This document shows, piece after piece, positions 56,533 to 64,000 of a DNA stretch of 64,000 nucleotides. Numbering within the stretch: the stretch's first letter is position 1; each line of letters opens with the position of its first letter. Origin of the DNA: Campylobacter sp. CCUG 57310 (GTDB taxonomy: Bacteria > Campylobacterota > Campylobacteria > Campylobacterales > Campylobacteraceae); contig NZ_CP053845.1 of assembly GCF_013201975.1 (NCBI RefSeq), forward strand, positions 1,054,001 to 1,118,000, read 5' to 3'. Made by a program: the position numbers and the translations under genes. The notes under the pieces were generated by a model. That model did not search any database. It had not been told where the DNA came from and saw only the letters and a program-made list of their open reading frames with translations.

Positions 56533-58284
56533 GTGATAGATATGCCTTATGAACTATTCTTATCTACCGCTTTAAAAAACAATCTAATATCCCAACAGCA
56601 AAAACAGGAAATAGAAGAGCTTTTATCCCAAGATAATAAATTTGAAAAAATTATCAAAGAAGTTGCACCAGATATCCAAGAGCAAACAATCATCAATATT
56701 TTATCTGAACTTTACAGAACTCAACGCATAAGCATAGCAAATATCCTAGAAAAATTCATCATAAATTTAAGCGATTTTTTAAAATTTACAGCCAAAAAAT
56801 TTGAACTTGAATATATGGATTTAGATACTATAGATATAGATTATAGGCTATCTGAAAAAACTTCTCTTTCTCAACTGAAAAAATACGAAGCTTTACCTGT
56901 AAAAGAAGATGAAGTAAGGGTTTATGTAGCCTTTAGAAACCCATTTGACATAGCTGCTCAAGATAGACTTCAAAATATATTTAACAGAAAACTTCTAAAG
57001 GTAGTCATAGCAGATCCATTTCAGATAGATAAGCATCTTAATAAAATCGAACTAAGCGAAAGCATAAAAGGCATAGTTGCTGACATAAGAAAAGAGCTCT
57101 CAACGACCGCATCAACGGGAGATGAAAATAGTTCCGGAATTTTAAAGCTGATTGAAGTTATCCTAAAAACCTCAATACTAGGCAGAGCAAGCGACATACA
57201 CATAGAACCTACGGAGACAAACTGTATCGTAAGAAGCAGAATTGATGGCATGCTAACAGAAACCTTTATCTTTGATAAGGACATCTATCCTCCTATGGTA
57301 TCTCGTATGAAGCTTTTATCCAACATGGATATAGCCGAGCGTAGAAAGCCTCAAGACGGTCGTTTTTCAGCTCAGATAATGGGCAAGGAGTATGATTTTC
57401 GTATCTCTACTCTTCCGATACTAAACGGAGAAAGTATTGTTCTTCGTATTCTTGATAAGTCAAAAGTACTAATAAGCCTTGAAAATTTAGGCATGCATCC
57501 TCAAAGCTTTGCCAAATTTAATAAAGCAATGAAAGCTCCTTACGGCATTATCTTAGTAACCGGTCCTACGGGCTCCGGTAAAACCACTACACTTTATGCT
57601 GCACTTAATGATATAAAGAGTATAGAAACGAAAATTATAACTGTCGAAGATCCTGTCGAGTACCAGTTAAATATGATACAGCAAGTTCATGTAAATGAAA
57701 AAGTAGGACTTACTTTTGCTTCAGCACTTAGGTCTATCCTTCGTCAAGACCCGGACGTCATAATGATCGGCGAGATCAGAGATCAAGAGACGCTTCGTAT
57801 AGCCGTGCAAGCGGCACTTACCGGACACTTGGTATTTTCCACTCTGCACACAAACGATGCTATAAGCGCTGTTACAAGAATTGTAGATATGGGTATTGAG
57901 CCATATCTTATAAGCGGTTCTTTGGTAGCCATAGAGGCACAAAGACTTGTTAGAAAACTTTGTCCAAATTGCAAGCAAAAGACAACTATCCCTCTAACTC
58001 TTCAAGAGCAGTTTAAAGACTATTTGCCTCAAGATTATCAGTTCTATAAGCATGTAGGCTGTGAAAAATGTTCTCAAACGGGATATACCGGAAGAGAGAT
58101 GATAAGTGAAATTTTGCCTATCAGCGACAAGATCGCAAGCATGGTAGCAAATGGAACAACAAAAGAAGAGATTAAAAAAGTAGCCTACGAAGAAGGCTTT
58201 ATAGATATGTTTAAAGACGGTATCATAAGAGCTGCAAGAGGCGTAACAACTATAGATGAAATTTTAAGGGTTGCTAAAACATGA
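56533..58284 (+). CDS. ctsE: Traffic ATPase CtsE (GspE/PilB family)
   Basis: This hexameric cytoplasmic ATPase powers pseudopilus assembly for DNA uptake. An N-terminal MshEN-like domain precedes the catalytic core: Walker A TGPTGSGKTTTLYAAL, Asp box and Walker B PDVIMIGEIRDQETLRIA, His box TGHLVFSTLHTNDA. A tetra-cysteine zinc site (CPNC and CEKC) follows. I chose the GTG at 56533, 5 bases after AAGGAG; a GTG at 56527 overlaps that site. This gives 583 residues. It overlaps ctsF by four bases. Confidence 0.93.
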   Translation: MIDMPYELFLSTALKNNLISQQQKQEIEELLSQDNKFEKIIKEVAPDIQEQTIINILSELYRTQRISIANILEKFIINLSDFLKFTAKKFELEYMDLDTIDIDYRLSEKTSLSQLKKYEALPVKEDEVRVYVAFRNPFDIAAQDRLQNIFNRKLLKVVIADPFQIDKHLNKIELSESIKGIVADIRKELSTTASTGDENSSGILKLIEVILKTSILGRASDIHIEPTETNCIVRSRIDGMLTETFIFDKDIYPPMVSRMKLLSNMDIAERRKPQDGRFSAQIMGKEYDFRISTLPILNGESIVLRILDKSKVLISLENLGMHPQSFAKFNKAMKAPYGIILVTGPTGSGKTTTLYAALNDIKSIETKIITVEDPVEYQLNMIQQVHVNEKVGLTFASALRSILRQDPDVIMIGEIRDQETLRIAVQAALTGHLVFSTLHTNDAISAVTRIVDMGIEPYLISGSLVAIEAQRLVRKLCPNCKQKTTIPLTLQEQFKDYLPQDYQFYKHVGCEKCSQTGYTGREMISEILPISDKIASMVANGTTKEEIKKVAYEEGFIDMFKDGIIRAARGVTTIDEILRVAKT

Positions 58285-59525
58285 AATATTTTGAAATAGA
58301 ATATATGTCAAAAGGCCGCAAACAAAAGATGGTCTTAAGAGCAAATAATCAAAATGAAGCTAAAAACGTAGCTAAAATGAAAAATGCCGGCGCTATAGTT
58401 AAAATCGGTGAAACTAAAACTGTTCCTATTGAGGAGCAGTTTCAGGACTTGCTTTCAAGAGCTAAAAATTTTGTTCAAGGCTCAAAGGTAAAAACTCCGA
58501 ATTTAGTAGCTGCCGTAAGACAATTAAGTGTAATGACAAATGCCGGAATTTCAATCCACGATAGCATAAAAGAAGTTGCAAACGCTACAGAAGATAAAAG
58601 ACTTAAGGCTATTTTTTCAAATTTAAACGATGATTTAAATCAGGGTCAAAGCCTAACAGACGCCATCTCAAATTTTAGAACCGAGCTTGGAGATGTAGTA
58701 ATAGCCATGGTTAAACTTGGCGAAAATACGGGTAATATGGCAGAGTCTTTACAAAAACTAGCAGACATCTTGCAGGAAGTTTGGGATAATCAGCAAAAGT
58801 TTAAAAAAGCTATGAGATACCCAATGATAGTAGTTACAGCCATAGTCATAGCTTTCGTAATACTTATGATGTATGTCGTGCCTAAATTTAAAGAGATATT
58901 TGAACAACTTGGTGCAAATTTACCGCTACCTACAAGGATTCTTCTTGGCATAGAAAACGCCTTAAACAACTACGGTCTTTATATATTAGGAGCTATTATA
59001 CTCATAGTGTATGGCATAAGATATATGTATAGGACAAATGAAGACTTTAGCTACAATTTTGATAAATACCTGCTTAAAGTCTATCTAATAGGCAATATTA
59101 TTTTTTATTCAACCATGAATAGATTTAATCTTATCTTTACAGAGCTTGTAAGAGCTGGAATTCCTATCGCTGAAGCTCTTGATACTGCAACTTTAACTGT
59201 TGCCAATCAGGAGATAAACAAAAAACTATCGACAGTTAAAATCGCTGTACAAAGAGGCGTTTCTCTTACTGATGCGTTTAGAGATACAGAGCTTTACGAA
59301 GGTATGCTTATACAGATGATTAGTGCGGGCGAGCAAAGCGGTAGCATAGATGCGATGATGGAAAAAGTAACGGATTACTACAAGGTTAAATTTAATGACA
59401 TAGTAGATAACATATCCGCTTACATTGAGCCTATTTTGATAGGATTTATCGCTGTTATGGTAGTATTTTTAGCACTTGGTATATTTATGCCTATGTGGGA
59501 TTTAGCAAGCGCGGTTAAAAATTAA
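58281..59525 (+). CDS. ctsF: Inner-membrane platform protein CtsF (GspF/PilC family)
   Basis: The 414-residue protein has two homologous GspF domains (about 70-190 and 275-400). Membrane helices lie at about 175-200, 225-245 and 380-400. Diagnostic segments are VRQLSVMTNAGISIHDSIKE, VVIAMVKLGENTGNMAESL, and MLIQMISAGEQSGSIDAMM. It is the membrane partner of CtsE and is needed for DNA transport. It is followed 15 bases later by a PAS protein on the same strand. Confidence 0.93.
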   Translation: MKYFEIEYMSKGRKQKMVLRANNQNEAKNVAKMKNAGAIVKIGETKTVPIEEQFQDLLSRAKNFVQGSKVKTPNLVAAVRQLSVMTNAGISIHDSIKEVANATEDKRLKAIFSNLNDDLNQGQSLTDAISNFRTELGDVVIAMVKLGENTGNMAESLQKLADILQEVWDNQQKFKKAMRYPMIVVTAIVIAFVILMMYVVPKFKEIFEQLGANLPLPTRILLGIENALNNYGLYILGAIILIVYGIRYMYRTNEDFSYNFDKYLLKVYLIGNIIFYSTMNRFNLIFTELVRAGIPIAEALDTATLTVANQEINKKLSTVKIAVQRGVSLTDAFRDTELYEGMLIQMISAGEQSGSIDAMMEKVTDYYKVKFNDIVDNISAYIEPILIGFIAVMVVFLALGIFMPMWDLASAVKN

Positions 59526-59540
59526 AGCAAAAGAAAAAAG

Positions 59541-60050
59541 ATGAATTTAACTACAAATTCCAAAGAGCGTCGAGTAAGTAGCGACGCTTTTTTAGTATCA
59601 AAAACCGACACAAAAGGCAAAATTACGTATTGTAATATACCCTTTGCGGAAATTGTAGGCGCAAAAAGCTCAGAACTTATAGGTAAGCCTCACAACATCG
59701 TAAGACATCCTGATATGCCAAGAGTTATTTTTAAATTTCTTTGGGAATATATAAAAAACAAAAGAGAAATTTTTGCATATGTCAAAAATAGAAGCTTTGA
59801 CGGATCGTTTTACTGGGTGTTTGCAAATGTTACAGCTTCGATTGACGAAAGAGGCAACATCATAGGTTTTTACTCGGTGCGCAGAAAACCAAACCCAAAG
59901 GCACTTGAGATTATTATACCTCTTTATAAAGACTTGCTTAATGCAGAAAAAAGCGGTGGAATGGACGCTTCGCTAAAGCTCTTTGAGCGAATTTTAAAAG
60001 AGAAAAATACAACTTATGATGAATTTATGAATAATCTGCAAAGATTATAA
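59541..60050 (+). CDS. PAS-domain energy-taxis protein (CetB/Aer-like), second copy
   Basis: This 169-residue soluble PAS protein is a close paralogue of the one at 36949. Shared segments are [44 protein letters not shown] and [13 protein letters not shown]. In C. jejuni the PAS protein CetB signals redox state to the chemoreceptor CetA; here the next gene, 11 bases later, is a chemoreceptor without membrane helices, so the two may form such a pair. It runs directly after ctsF, so part of its transcription may come from the competence operon. Confidence 0.85.
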   Translation: MNLTTNSKERRVSSDAFLVSKTDTKGKITYCNIPFAEIVGAKSSELIGKPHNIVRHPDMPRVIFKFLWEYIKNKREIFAYVKNRSFDGSFYWVFANVTASIDERGNIIGFYSVRRKPNPKALEIIIPLYKDLLNAEKSGGMDASLKLFERILKEKNTTYDEFMNNLQRL

Positions 60051-60060
60051 GAGGAAAATT

Positions 60061-61326
60061 ATGTTTTTTAATAAAAATAAAGTAAATTATGACGAAATTT
60101 TAGATGTAATTTCTCAGGCAAGAAACGGAATTTTAGAGCCAAGAATACTAAATATAAATCCAAACGAACCGTTGGGTCAAATAGCTCTTGGCATAAACGA
60201 TCTGCTAGATCAGATAGAGGCTTTGCAAAGAGAGATGGGAACTTGCGTAAAATCGGCCGAAAGCGGAATAGCATATAGAAATATTTTTATAGACGGTTTT
60301 AGAGGTCTTTTTAAGACAAATGCCCAGTCTATGAGCGAAGGCGTAGAGGGTATAAAAGCGGGACAAAAAGGCAAAACTAGAGGAATTCTTTCTGAGAAAT
60401 TTAGTGAGCTTGGCAATGGAAATAGCGGCATAGCAGACGCAAAAAAAGATCTTGATCAAAGCATAAAAGACCTAAGTGAAATTTCAAGCGTGGCGCAAGA
60501 TACTTCAAGCAAAGCAAGCGAAGGTATAATCGCCGTAAATGAATTAAGCTCAAATATGAACGATCTTGAAAATTTGATTACCGACTCAAGCGAGGCAATT
60601 AGAAATTTGACCAACAGAACAGCCGAGATCAGCTCTGTCGTAAATTTAATAAAAGATATCGCAGAGCAAACAAATTTGCTAGCTCTTAATGCGGCTATCG
60701 AAGCGGCGCGTGCAGGAGAGCATGGGCGCGGATTTGCCGTTGTAGCAGATGAAGTTAGAAAACTAGCCGAAAACACACAAAAAGCGACAAGCGAGATCGG
60801 CATAAATATCCAAACCTTGCAGCAACAAACAAACGATTTAAACGAAAATTCAAACAAAATAACACAAATAGCTCAAGTAGCTAACGTAAGCGTTGCGAAT
60901 TTCAGAGAGGCGATCAATGTCTTTAGCGAGGGTGCTACAAAAACGGCTCAAATTTCAAAACACGTTGAAAATAAATCAATAGGAATCATGGGCAAAATCA
61001 TCCAAGTGATCTACAAGCAAACCGCCTATAATAACGTTATCAACGAACGCGGATTTGACGAGGCTATGCAAAAACAATTCGAAAATATGCATAATTGGTA
61101 TGAAAATGACTACAAAAAATATTTTGGTTCAACCAAGAGCTTTGACAGGATTAAAGAACCCGCTAAGCAGCTTGATGAACTGATGCTTAAAAATTTAGAA
61201 GAGTCAAAAGACGGCTACACAATGGATGATATTGAAAAATTCGTAAGCAGATTTAAAAAGCTAAAAGATACTAGCAGTGATATATTTAAGATTATAGACG
61301 CGGTCATCGAAGAAAGTAAAAAATAA
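60061..61326 (+). CDS. Soluble chemoreceptor (MCP) with C-terminal helical extension
   Basis: The 421-residue protein has no membrane helix. A short N-terminal region (about 1-120) is followed by the signalling domain with [20 protein letters not shown] and [20 protein letters not shown] (about 195-245). From about residue 300 there is a helical domain with [19 protein letters not shown] and [11 protein letters not shown], which weakly recalls the zinc-binding CZB domain but lacks its full set of His/Cys ligands. It probably forms cytoplasmic receptor arrays and works with the preceding PAS protein. A hairpin follows the stop. Confidence 0.85.
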   Translation: MFFNKNKVNYDEILDVISQARNGILEPRILNINPNEPLGQIALGINDLLDQIEALQREMGTCVKSAESGIAYRNIFIDGFRGLFKTNAQSMSEGVEGIKAGQKGKTRGILSEKFSELGNGNSGIADAKKDLDQSIKDLSEISSVAQDTSSKASEGIIAVNELSSNMNDLENLITDSSEAIRNLTNRTAEISSVVNLIKDIAEQTNLLALNAAIEAARAGEHGRGFAVVADEVRKLAENTQKATSEIGINIQTLQQQTNDLNENSNKITQIAQVANVSVANFREAINVFSEGATKTAQISKHVENKSIGIMGKIIQVIYKQTAYNNVINERGFDEAMQKQFENMHNWYENDYKKYFGSTKSFDRIKEPAKQLDELMLKNLEESKDGYTMDDIEKFVSRFKKLKDTSSDIFKIIDAVIEESKK

Positions 61327-61369
61327 AAGCAAAATTTGCGATTGCGAAATTCAAATTAAATTACGAATT

Positions 61370-61405
61370 AAAATACAAAACTTTGCAAACGAGCGTTTGT
61401 ATTTT
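61370..61405 (+). terminator. Hairpin downstream of the soluble chemoreceptor
   Basis: AAAATACAAA (61370-61379) pairs perfectly with TTTGTATTTT (61396-61405). The loop of 16 bases can itself form a smaller hairpin. It lies 44 bases after the stop. Confidence 0.6.
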
Positions 61406-61429
61406 AAGAGCCAATTTCAAATCAAACAT

Positions 61430-61478
61430 CTTTATCTTGTCTTTAAGATCAATTTCAAATTTTGAAGGCAAGATAAAG
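61430..61478. repeat. Long inverted repeat in the intergenic region
   Basis: CTTTATCTTGTCTT (61430-61443) and AAGGCAAGATAAAG (61465-61478) form a 14-bp stem with one G-U pair and a 21-base loop. It is too far from either gene end to be an obvious terminator for both; it could be a second terminator or a small-RNA hairpin. Confidence 0.4.
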
Positions 61479-61524
61479 ACAATTCAATAAAATTCTTTTG
61501 TTTTAAGCATAATACACGCCACAA

Positions 61525-61552
61525 ATTTAAAAGGCAAAATAGCCTTTTAAAT
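61525..61552 (-). terminator. Terminator of the YqeY gene
   Basis: ATTTAAAAGGC (61525-61535) and GCCTTTTAAAT (61542-61552) are perfect 11-bp complements around a 6-base loop, one base beyond the stop codon at 61554. Confidence 0.75.
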
Positions 61553-61553
61553 C

Positions 61554-61997
61554 TTACACAAGAAGTTTTTTAGCACACTCCCCTATTCTCTTAGCATCAC
61601 AAGTTGCACCCAGTCTTTCTCTTGCCAGCCTTGATACATTTCCTATGTCTTTTACGCTTGACGCGCCAATCTCGGCGATGATATCTTTTATTTTGGTTTC
61701 TAGCTCTGTGTCATCCAGTTGCTTTGGCAGATACTCACTAATGATCTTCATCTCGTCTTCTTCAGCCTTAGCCAGATCCTCACGCGCGCATTTTGTGTAT
61801 TGCTCTATAGAATCAACCCTTCTTTTTACTTGAGTTTGCAAAATTTCAAGCACTCTTTCATCGGTCATCTCGACTCTTTCATCCACTTCAACCTGTTTTA
61901 TAGCCGAATTTAAAAGTCTTAGCGTATCTCTTCTAAAATTATCCTTTTGCTTCATTGCAGTTTTTATATCTTCTAAAATTTGCTCTCTGATCGTCAT
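61554..61997 (-). CDS. GatB/YqeY-domain protein
   Basis: The 147-residue protein is a stand-alone YqeY domain (MTIREQILEDIKTAMKQKDN, RDTLRLLNSAIKQVEVDERV, EYLPKQLDDTELE, GNVSRLARERLGATCDAKRI). YqeY relates to the tRNA-binding tail of the amidotransferase GatB but its role is not known. It is monocistronic and diverges from pdxJ. Confidence 0.88.
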   Translation of the reverse strand: MTIREQILEDIKTAMKQKDNFRRDTLRLLNSAIKQVEVDERVEMTDERVLEILQTQVKRRVDSIEQYTKCAREDLAKAEEDEMKIISEYLPKQLDDTELETKIKDIIAEIGASSVKDIGNVSRLARERLGATCDAKRIGECAKKLLV

Positions 61998-62056
61998 TTC
62001 TATCCTTTAAATTTGATTTTGAATTATAACAATTGTAAATTTAAAGCAAAATTTAA

Positions 62057-62062
62057 TATAAT
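62057..62062 (+). promoter_or_regulatory. -10 element of pdxJ-pdxA
   Basis: A perfect TATAAT in TTTAATATAATCAAAC lies 18 bases before the pdxJ ATG, which has AAAGGATAGAC as ribosome-binding site. Confidence 0.5.
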
Positions 62063-62080
62063 CAAACAAAAAGGATAGAC

Positions 62081-62854
62081 ATGCTACTTGGCGTAAATAT
62101 AGATCACATCGCGGTTTTAAGAGAGGCTCGTCGCGTAAACGACCCGGACATCCTTCAAGCTTGCTTTAGCGCCTGCATGGCAGGAGCCGATCAGATAACG
62201 ATCCATCTTAGAGAAGATCGCAGACATATAAACGAAACTGACACGCAAAACATCATAACTCACTCCAAAATTCCTGTAAATTTAGAGTGTTCAATGGATA
62301 AAAGCATTATCGATCTGGTTATCAAACTAAAGCCTGCAAGAGCTACTCTGGTACCTGAAAAAAGACAAGAACTAACAACCGAAGGCGGGCTAAATTTACA
62401 AAGTCCAAATTTACAAGAAGTTATCAAAACTCTAAACAAAAACGATATCGAAGTTTCGCTTTTTATCGATCCTAAACAAGAAGATATCATGCTGGCTCAC
62501 GAGCTTGGTGCACAGTGGATCGAGCTACACACGGGAGCTTATGCAAATACCTTTTTAATGCTTAATTCAAATTTATCCCACAGCAAAGACTCTATAAAAG
62601 AGCTTCAAAAGAGCAAAAAAGAGCTAAGAGAGATTTTGGAATTTGAGCTTTCAAGGATCAAGCAAAGCGCAAAAGAGGCGAAATATCTTGGGCTAAAGGT
62701 CGCAGCAGGTCACGGATTAAACTATCAAAACGTAAAATTTATAGCTGAAATACCTGAAATTTCCGAGCTAAACATCGGGCAAAGCATCATCGCAAGAAGT
62801 GTATTTGTAGGTCTTGAAACAGCTATAAAAGAGATGATAGCATGCATAAAATAG
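62081..62854 (+). CDS. pdxJ: Pyridoxine 5'-phosphate synthase PdxJ
   Basis: PdxJ condenses 1-deoxyxylulose 5-phosphate with the PdxA product to make pyridoxine 5'-phosphate. The TIM barrel starts LLGVNIDHIAVLREARR and includes GADQITIHLREDRRHI, PVNLECSMD, TLVPEKRQELTTEGGL and IELHTGAYAN. The 257 residues are typical. The end overlaps pdxA by 13 bases, so the two enzymes of the same step are co-translated. Confidence 0.96.
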   Translation: MLLGVNIDHIAVLREARRVNDPDILQACFSACMAGADQITIHLREDRRHINETDTQNIITHSKIPVNLECSMDKSIIDLVIKLKPARATLVPEKRQELTTEGGLNLQSPNLQEVIKTLNKNDIEVSLFIDPKQEDIMLAHELGAQWIELHTGAYANTFLMLNSNLSHSKDSIKELQKSKKELREILEFELSRIKQSAKEAKYLGLKVAAGHGLNYQNVKFIAEIPEISELNIGQSIIARSVFVGLETAIKEMIACIK

Positions 62855-63768
62855 CCGTTAGCGTTGGCGATATAAACGGAGTGGGCATGGAAATCGCTCT
62901 AAAAGCGCATGAAGAAATTTGCAAATTTGCAGAGCCGATTTACTGTATAAATGAAGATTTGCTAACTAGCGCTCTTAAAATTTTAGAAGTAAGCAAGCCT
63001 GCAAATTTTAAAATTTATGAATGCGGAGAAAATTTTAAGATAAAGCCCGGCAAGATAAGTAAAAAAAGCGGAAAATTTTCTTTTGATTCGTTTGATACGG
63101 CTATAAATTTAGCCCTGTCAAAAGATGTGCAAGCCGTCGTAACTATGCCTATCAGCAAGGAGGCATGGAGTAAAGCCGGGATAAAATTCGTAGGACATAC
63201 AGACTATCTTAAGCATCAATTCAAGCAAGACGCTATCATGATGATGGGATGTGAGGAACTTTTTGTGGGGCTTTATACCGATCATATCGCGTTAAAAGAT
63301 GTTTTTAAAGAGATAAAAACAAAAAAGATTTATAAATTTCTTATAAATTTTTATGAAAATACGAAATTTGAGCGTATCGGAGTTTTGGGATTAAATCCGC
63401 ACGCAAGCGATAACGGCGTGCTTGGAGGAAGCGAAGAAAGACGTATCAAAAAGGCTATAAATTTGGCAAATAAAGAACTTAAGAAAGAGATCTTTACAGG
63501 ACCTTTGGTGCCTGACGCGGCCTTTAATCCTCGCTCGCTTAAAAATTTAAACAGACTGGTTGCAATGTATCACGACCAAGGACTTGCTCCGCTTAAGGCG
63601 CTTTATTTTGATAAAAGCATAAATGCAAGTTTAAATCTGCCGATAATTCGCACAAGCGTAGATCACGGAACGGCATTTGATATCTCATACAAGGGCATAG
63701 CCGACAGTTCAAGTTATATCGAAGCTGTTAAATTTGCCGTTAAACTTTGCAAAGAGAGAAATCTATAA
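62842..63768 (+). CDS. pdxA: 4-hydroxythreonine-4-phosphate dehydrogenase PdxA
   Basis: PdxA oxidises 4-phosphohydroxy-L-threonine to the aminoacetone phosphate precursor used by PdxJ. Family segments are SVGDINGVGMEIALKA, VGHTDYLKHQF with a metal-binding His, GLNPHASDNGVLG, and MYHDQGLAPLKAL and SVDHGTAFDISYKG with further metal-binding His residues. The 308 residues are slightly shorter than enteric PdxA but full for Campylobacter. It is the last gene of the pair. Confidence 0.95.
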   Translation: MHKIAVSVGDINGVGMEIALKAHEEICKFAEPIYCINEDLLTSALKILEVSKPANFKIYECGENFKIKPGKISKKSGKFSFDSFDTAINLALSKDVQAVVTMPISKEAWSKAGIKFVGHTDYLKHQFKQDAIMMMGCEELFVGLYTDHIALKDVFKEIKTKKIYKFLINFYENTKFERIGVLGLNPHASDNGVLGGSEERRIKKAINLANKELKKEIFTGPLVPDAAFNPRSLKNLNRLVAMYHDQGLAPLKALYFDKSINASLNLPIIRTSVDHGTAFDISYKGIADSSSYIEAVKFAVKLCKERNL

Positions 63769-63877
63769 AAACAGCAAATTATTTTAATGAATTTCAAATA
63801 CGACTAGCCAAATTTAGCTAGTTTAAAAAATTTGTAGCTATAATAATTTTAAACAAAACTACTCATTGGAGGCATTT

Positions 63878-64000
63878 TTGGCTCGCGACAACCTCTTTGC
63901 ATTTTGTATGTTTATGATAGCCTCTATAGGCTTTTTTATCTGGGGTTATCAGTATATCCCTTCTCACCACTTCTTGTTATTTTTGGTTGCTAGCATATTT
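63878..64000 (+). CDS. Start of a membrane protein (cut by window edge)
   Basis: A TTG at 63878 preceded by TTGGAGG opens a frame that runs to the window end (41 codons). The product begins LARDNLFAFCMFMIASIGFF and has at least one, probably two, hydrophobic segments. The function cannot be judged from this fragment. The 109 bases after pdxA contain no other signal that I can see. Confidence 0.5.
   Translation, partial: MARDNLFAFCMFMIASIGFFIWGYQYIPSHHFLLFLVASIF

Overview
The window looks like chromosomal DNA of a Campylobacter species. The DNA is AT-rich, TTG and GTG starts are frequent, and many genes overlap by 1-4 bases. Several gene blocks match orders I remember from C. jejuni: lpxD next to the acetolactate synthase genes; flgH/pta/ackA; clpB-ctpA-purC-purS-purQ-plsC-htpG; rpoN-lptB-tsaE-S4 facing argG-rplI-hslV-hslU-era; and pycA-small ORF-bpt-J protein. 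Tetrathionate reductase, ilvBN and two autotransporters suggest one of the non-jejuni, mostly anaerobic species, but I cannot name it. I see no insertion sequence, prophage, rRNA operon or CRISPR array.

Layout. 1-413 is the 3' end of an autotransporter. 0.6-3.8 kb is ilvB-ilvN-lpxD (minus strand). 4.1-7.3 kb is a complete subtilisin-type autotransporter. 7.4-8.1 kb is flgH behind a good sigma-54 promoter. 8.2-10.7 kb is pta-ackA (acetyl-CoA to acetate and ATP). 10.8-12.3 kb is an accessory patch of small zinc-ribbon membrane proteins carrying a decayed duplicate. 12.6-16.3 kb is ttrB-ttrA (periplasmic tetrathionate reductase) without a membrane anchor gene. 16.5 kb is the xerH recombinase. 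17.7-25.4 kb holds clpB, ctpA, three purine genes, an SH3 protein and plsC. 25.5-27.4 kb holds two accessory genes. 27.6-33.8 kb holds htpG, a chemoreceptor, a rhodanese and a UvrD-type helicase. 34.0-36.2 kb is ftsW-murG. 36.2-39.3 kb holds a PAS protein with a helical partner, a TPM protein and LemA. A tRNA-Arg with anticodon GCG follows. 39.9-43.1 kb is pycA, a 61-residue ORF, bpt and a J-domain protein. 43.2-45.8 kb is rpoN, lptB, tsaE and an S4 protein. 46.0-50.4 kb is argG-rplI-hslV-hslU-era. 50.5-59.5 kb is a type II secretion/competence (cts) locus. 59.5-61.3 kb is a PAS protein plus a soluble chemoreceptor. 61.6-64.0 kb is a YqeY protein, pdxJ-pdxA and the start of a membrane protein.

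Three connections link the parts. rpoN, encoded here, probably drives flgH through the -24/-12 element found upstream of it. The cts genes form a nearly complete DNA-uptake machine: an actin-like/PilN-type fusion, PilO- and PilP-type proteins, a secretin, an ExeA-type ATPase, a traffic ATPase and a platform protein. A terminator splits the locus so that the ATPase and platform genes run together with an energy-taxis-like PAS/chemoreceptor pair. A second copy of that PAS protein sits 22 kb away with an unrelated helical partner. Everything was read by eye without searches, so family calls rest on visible motifs and memory.
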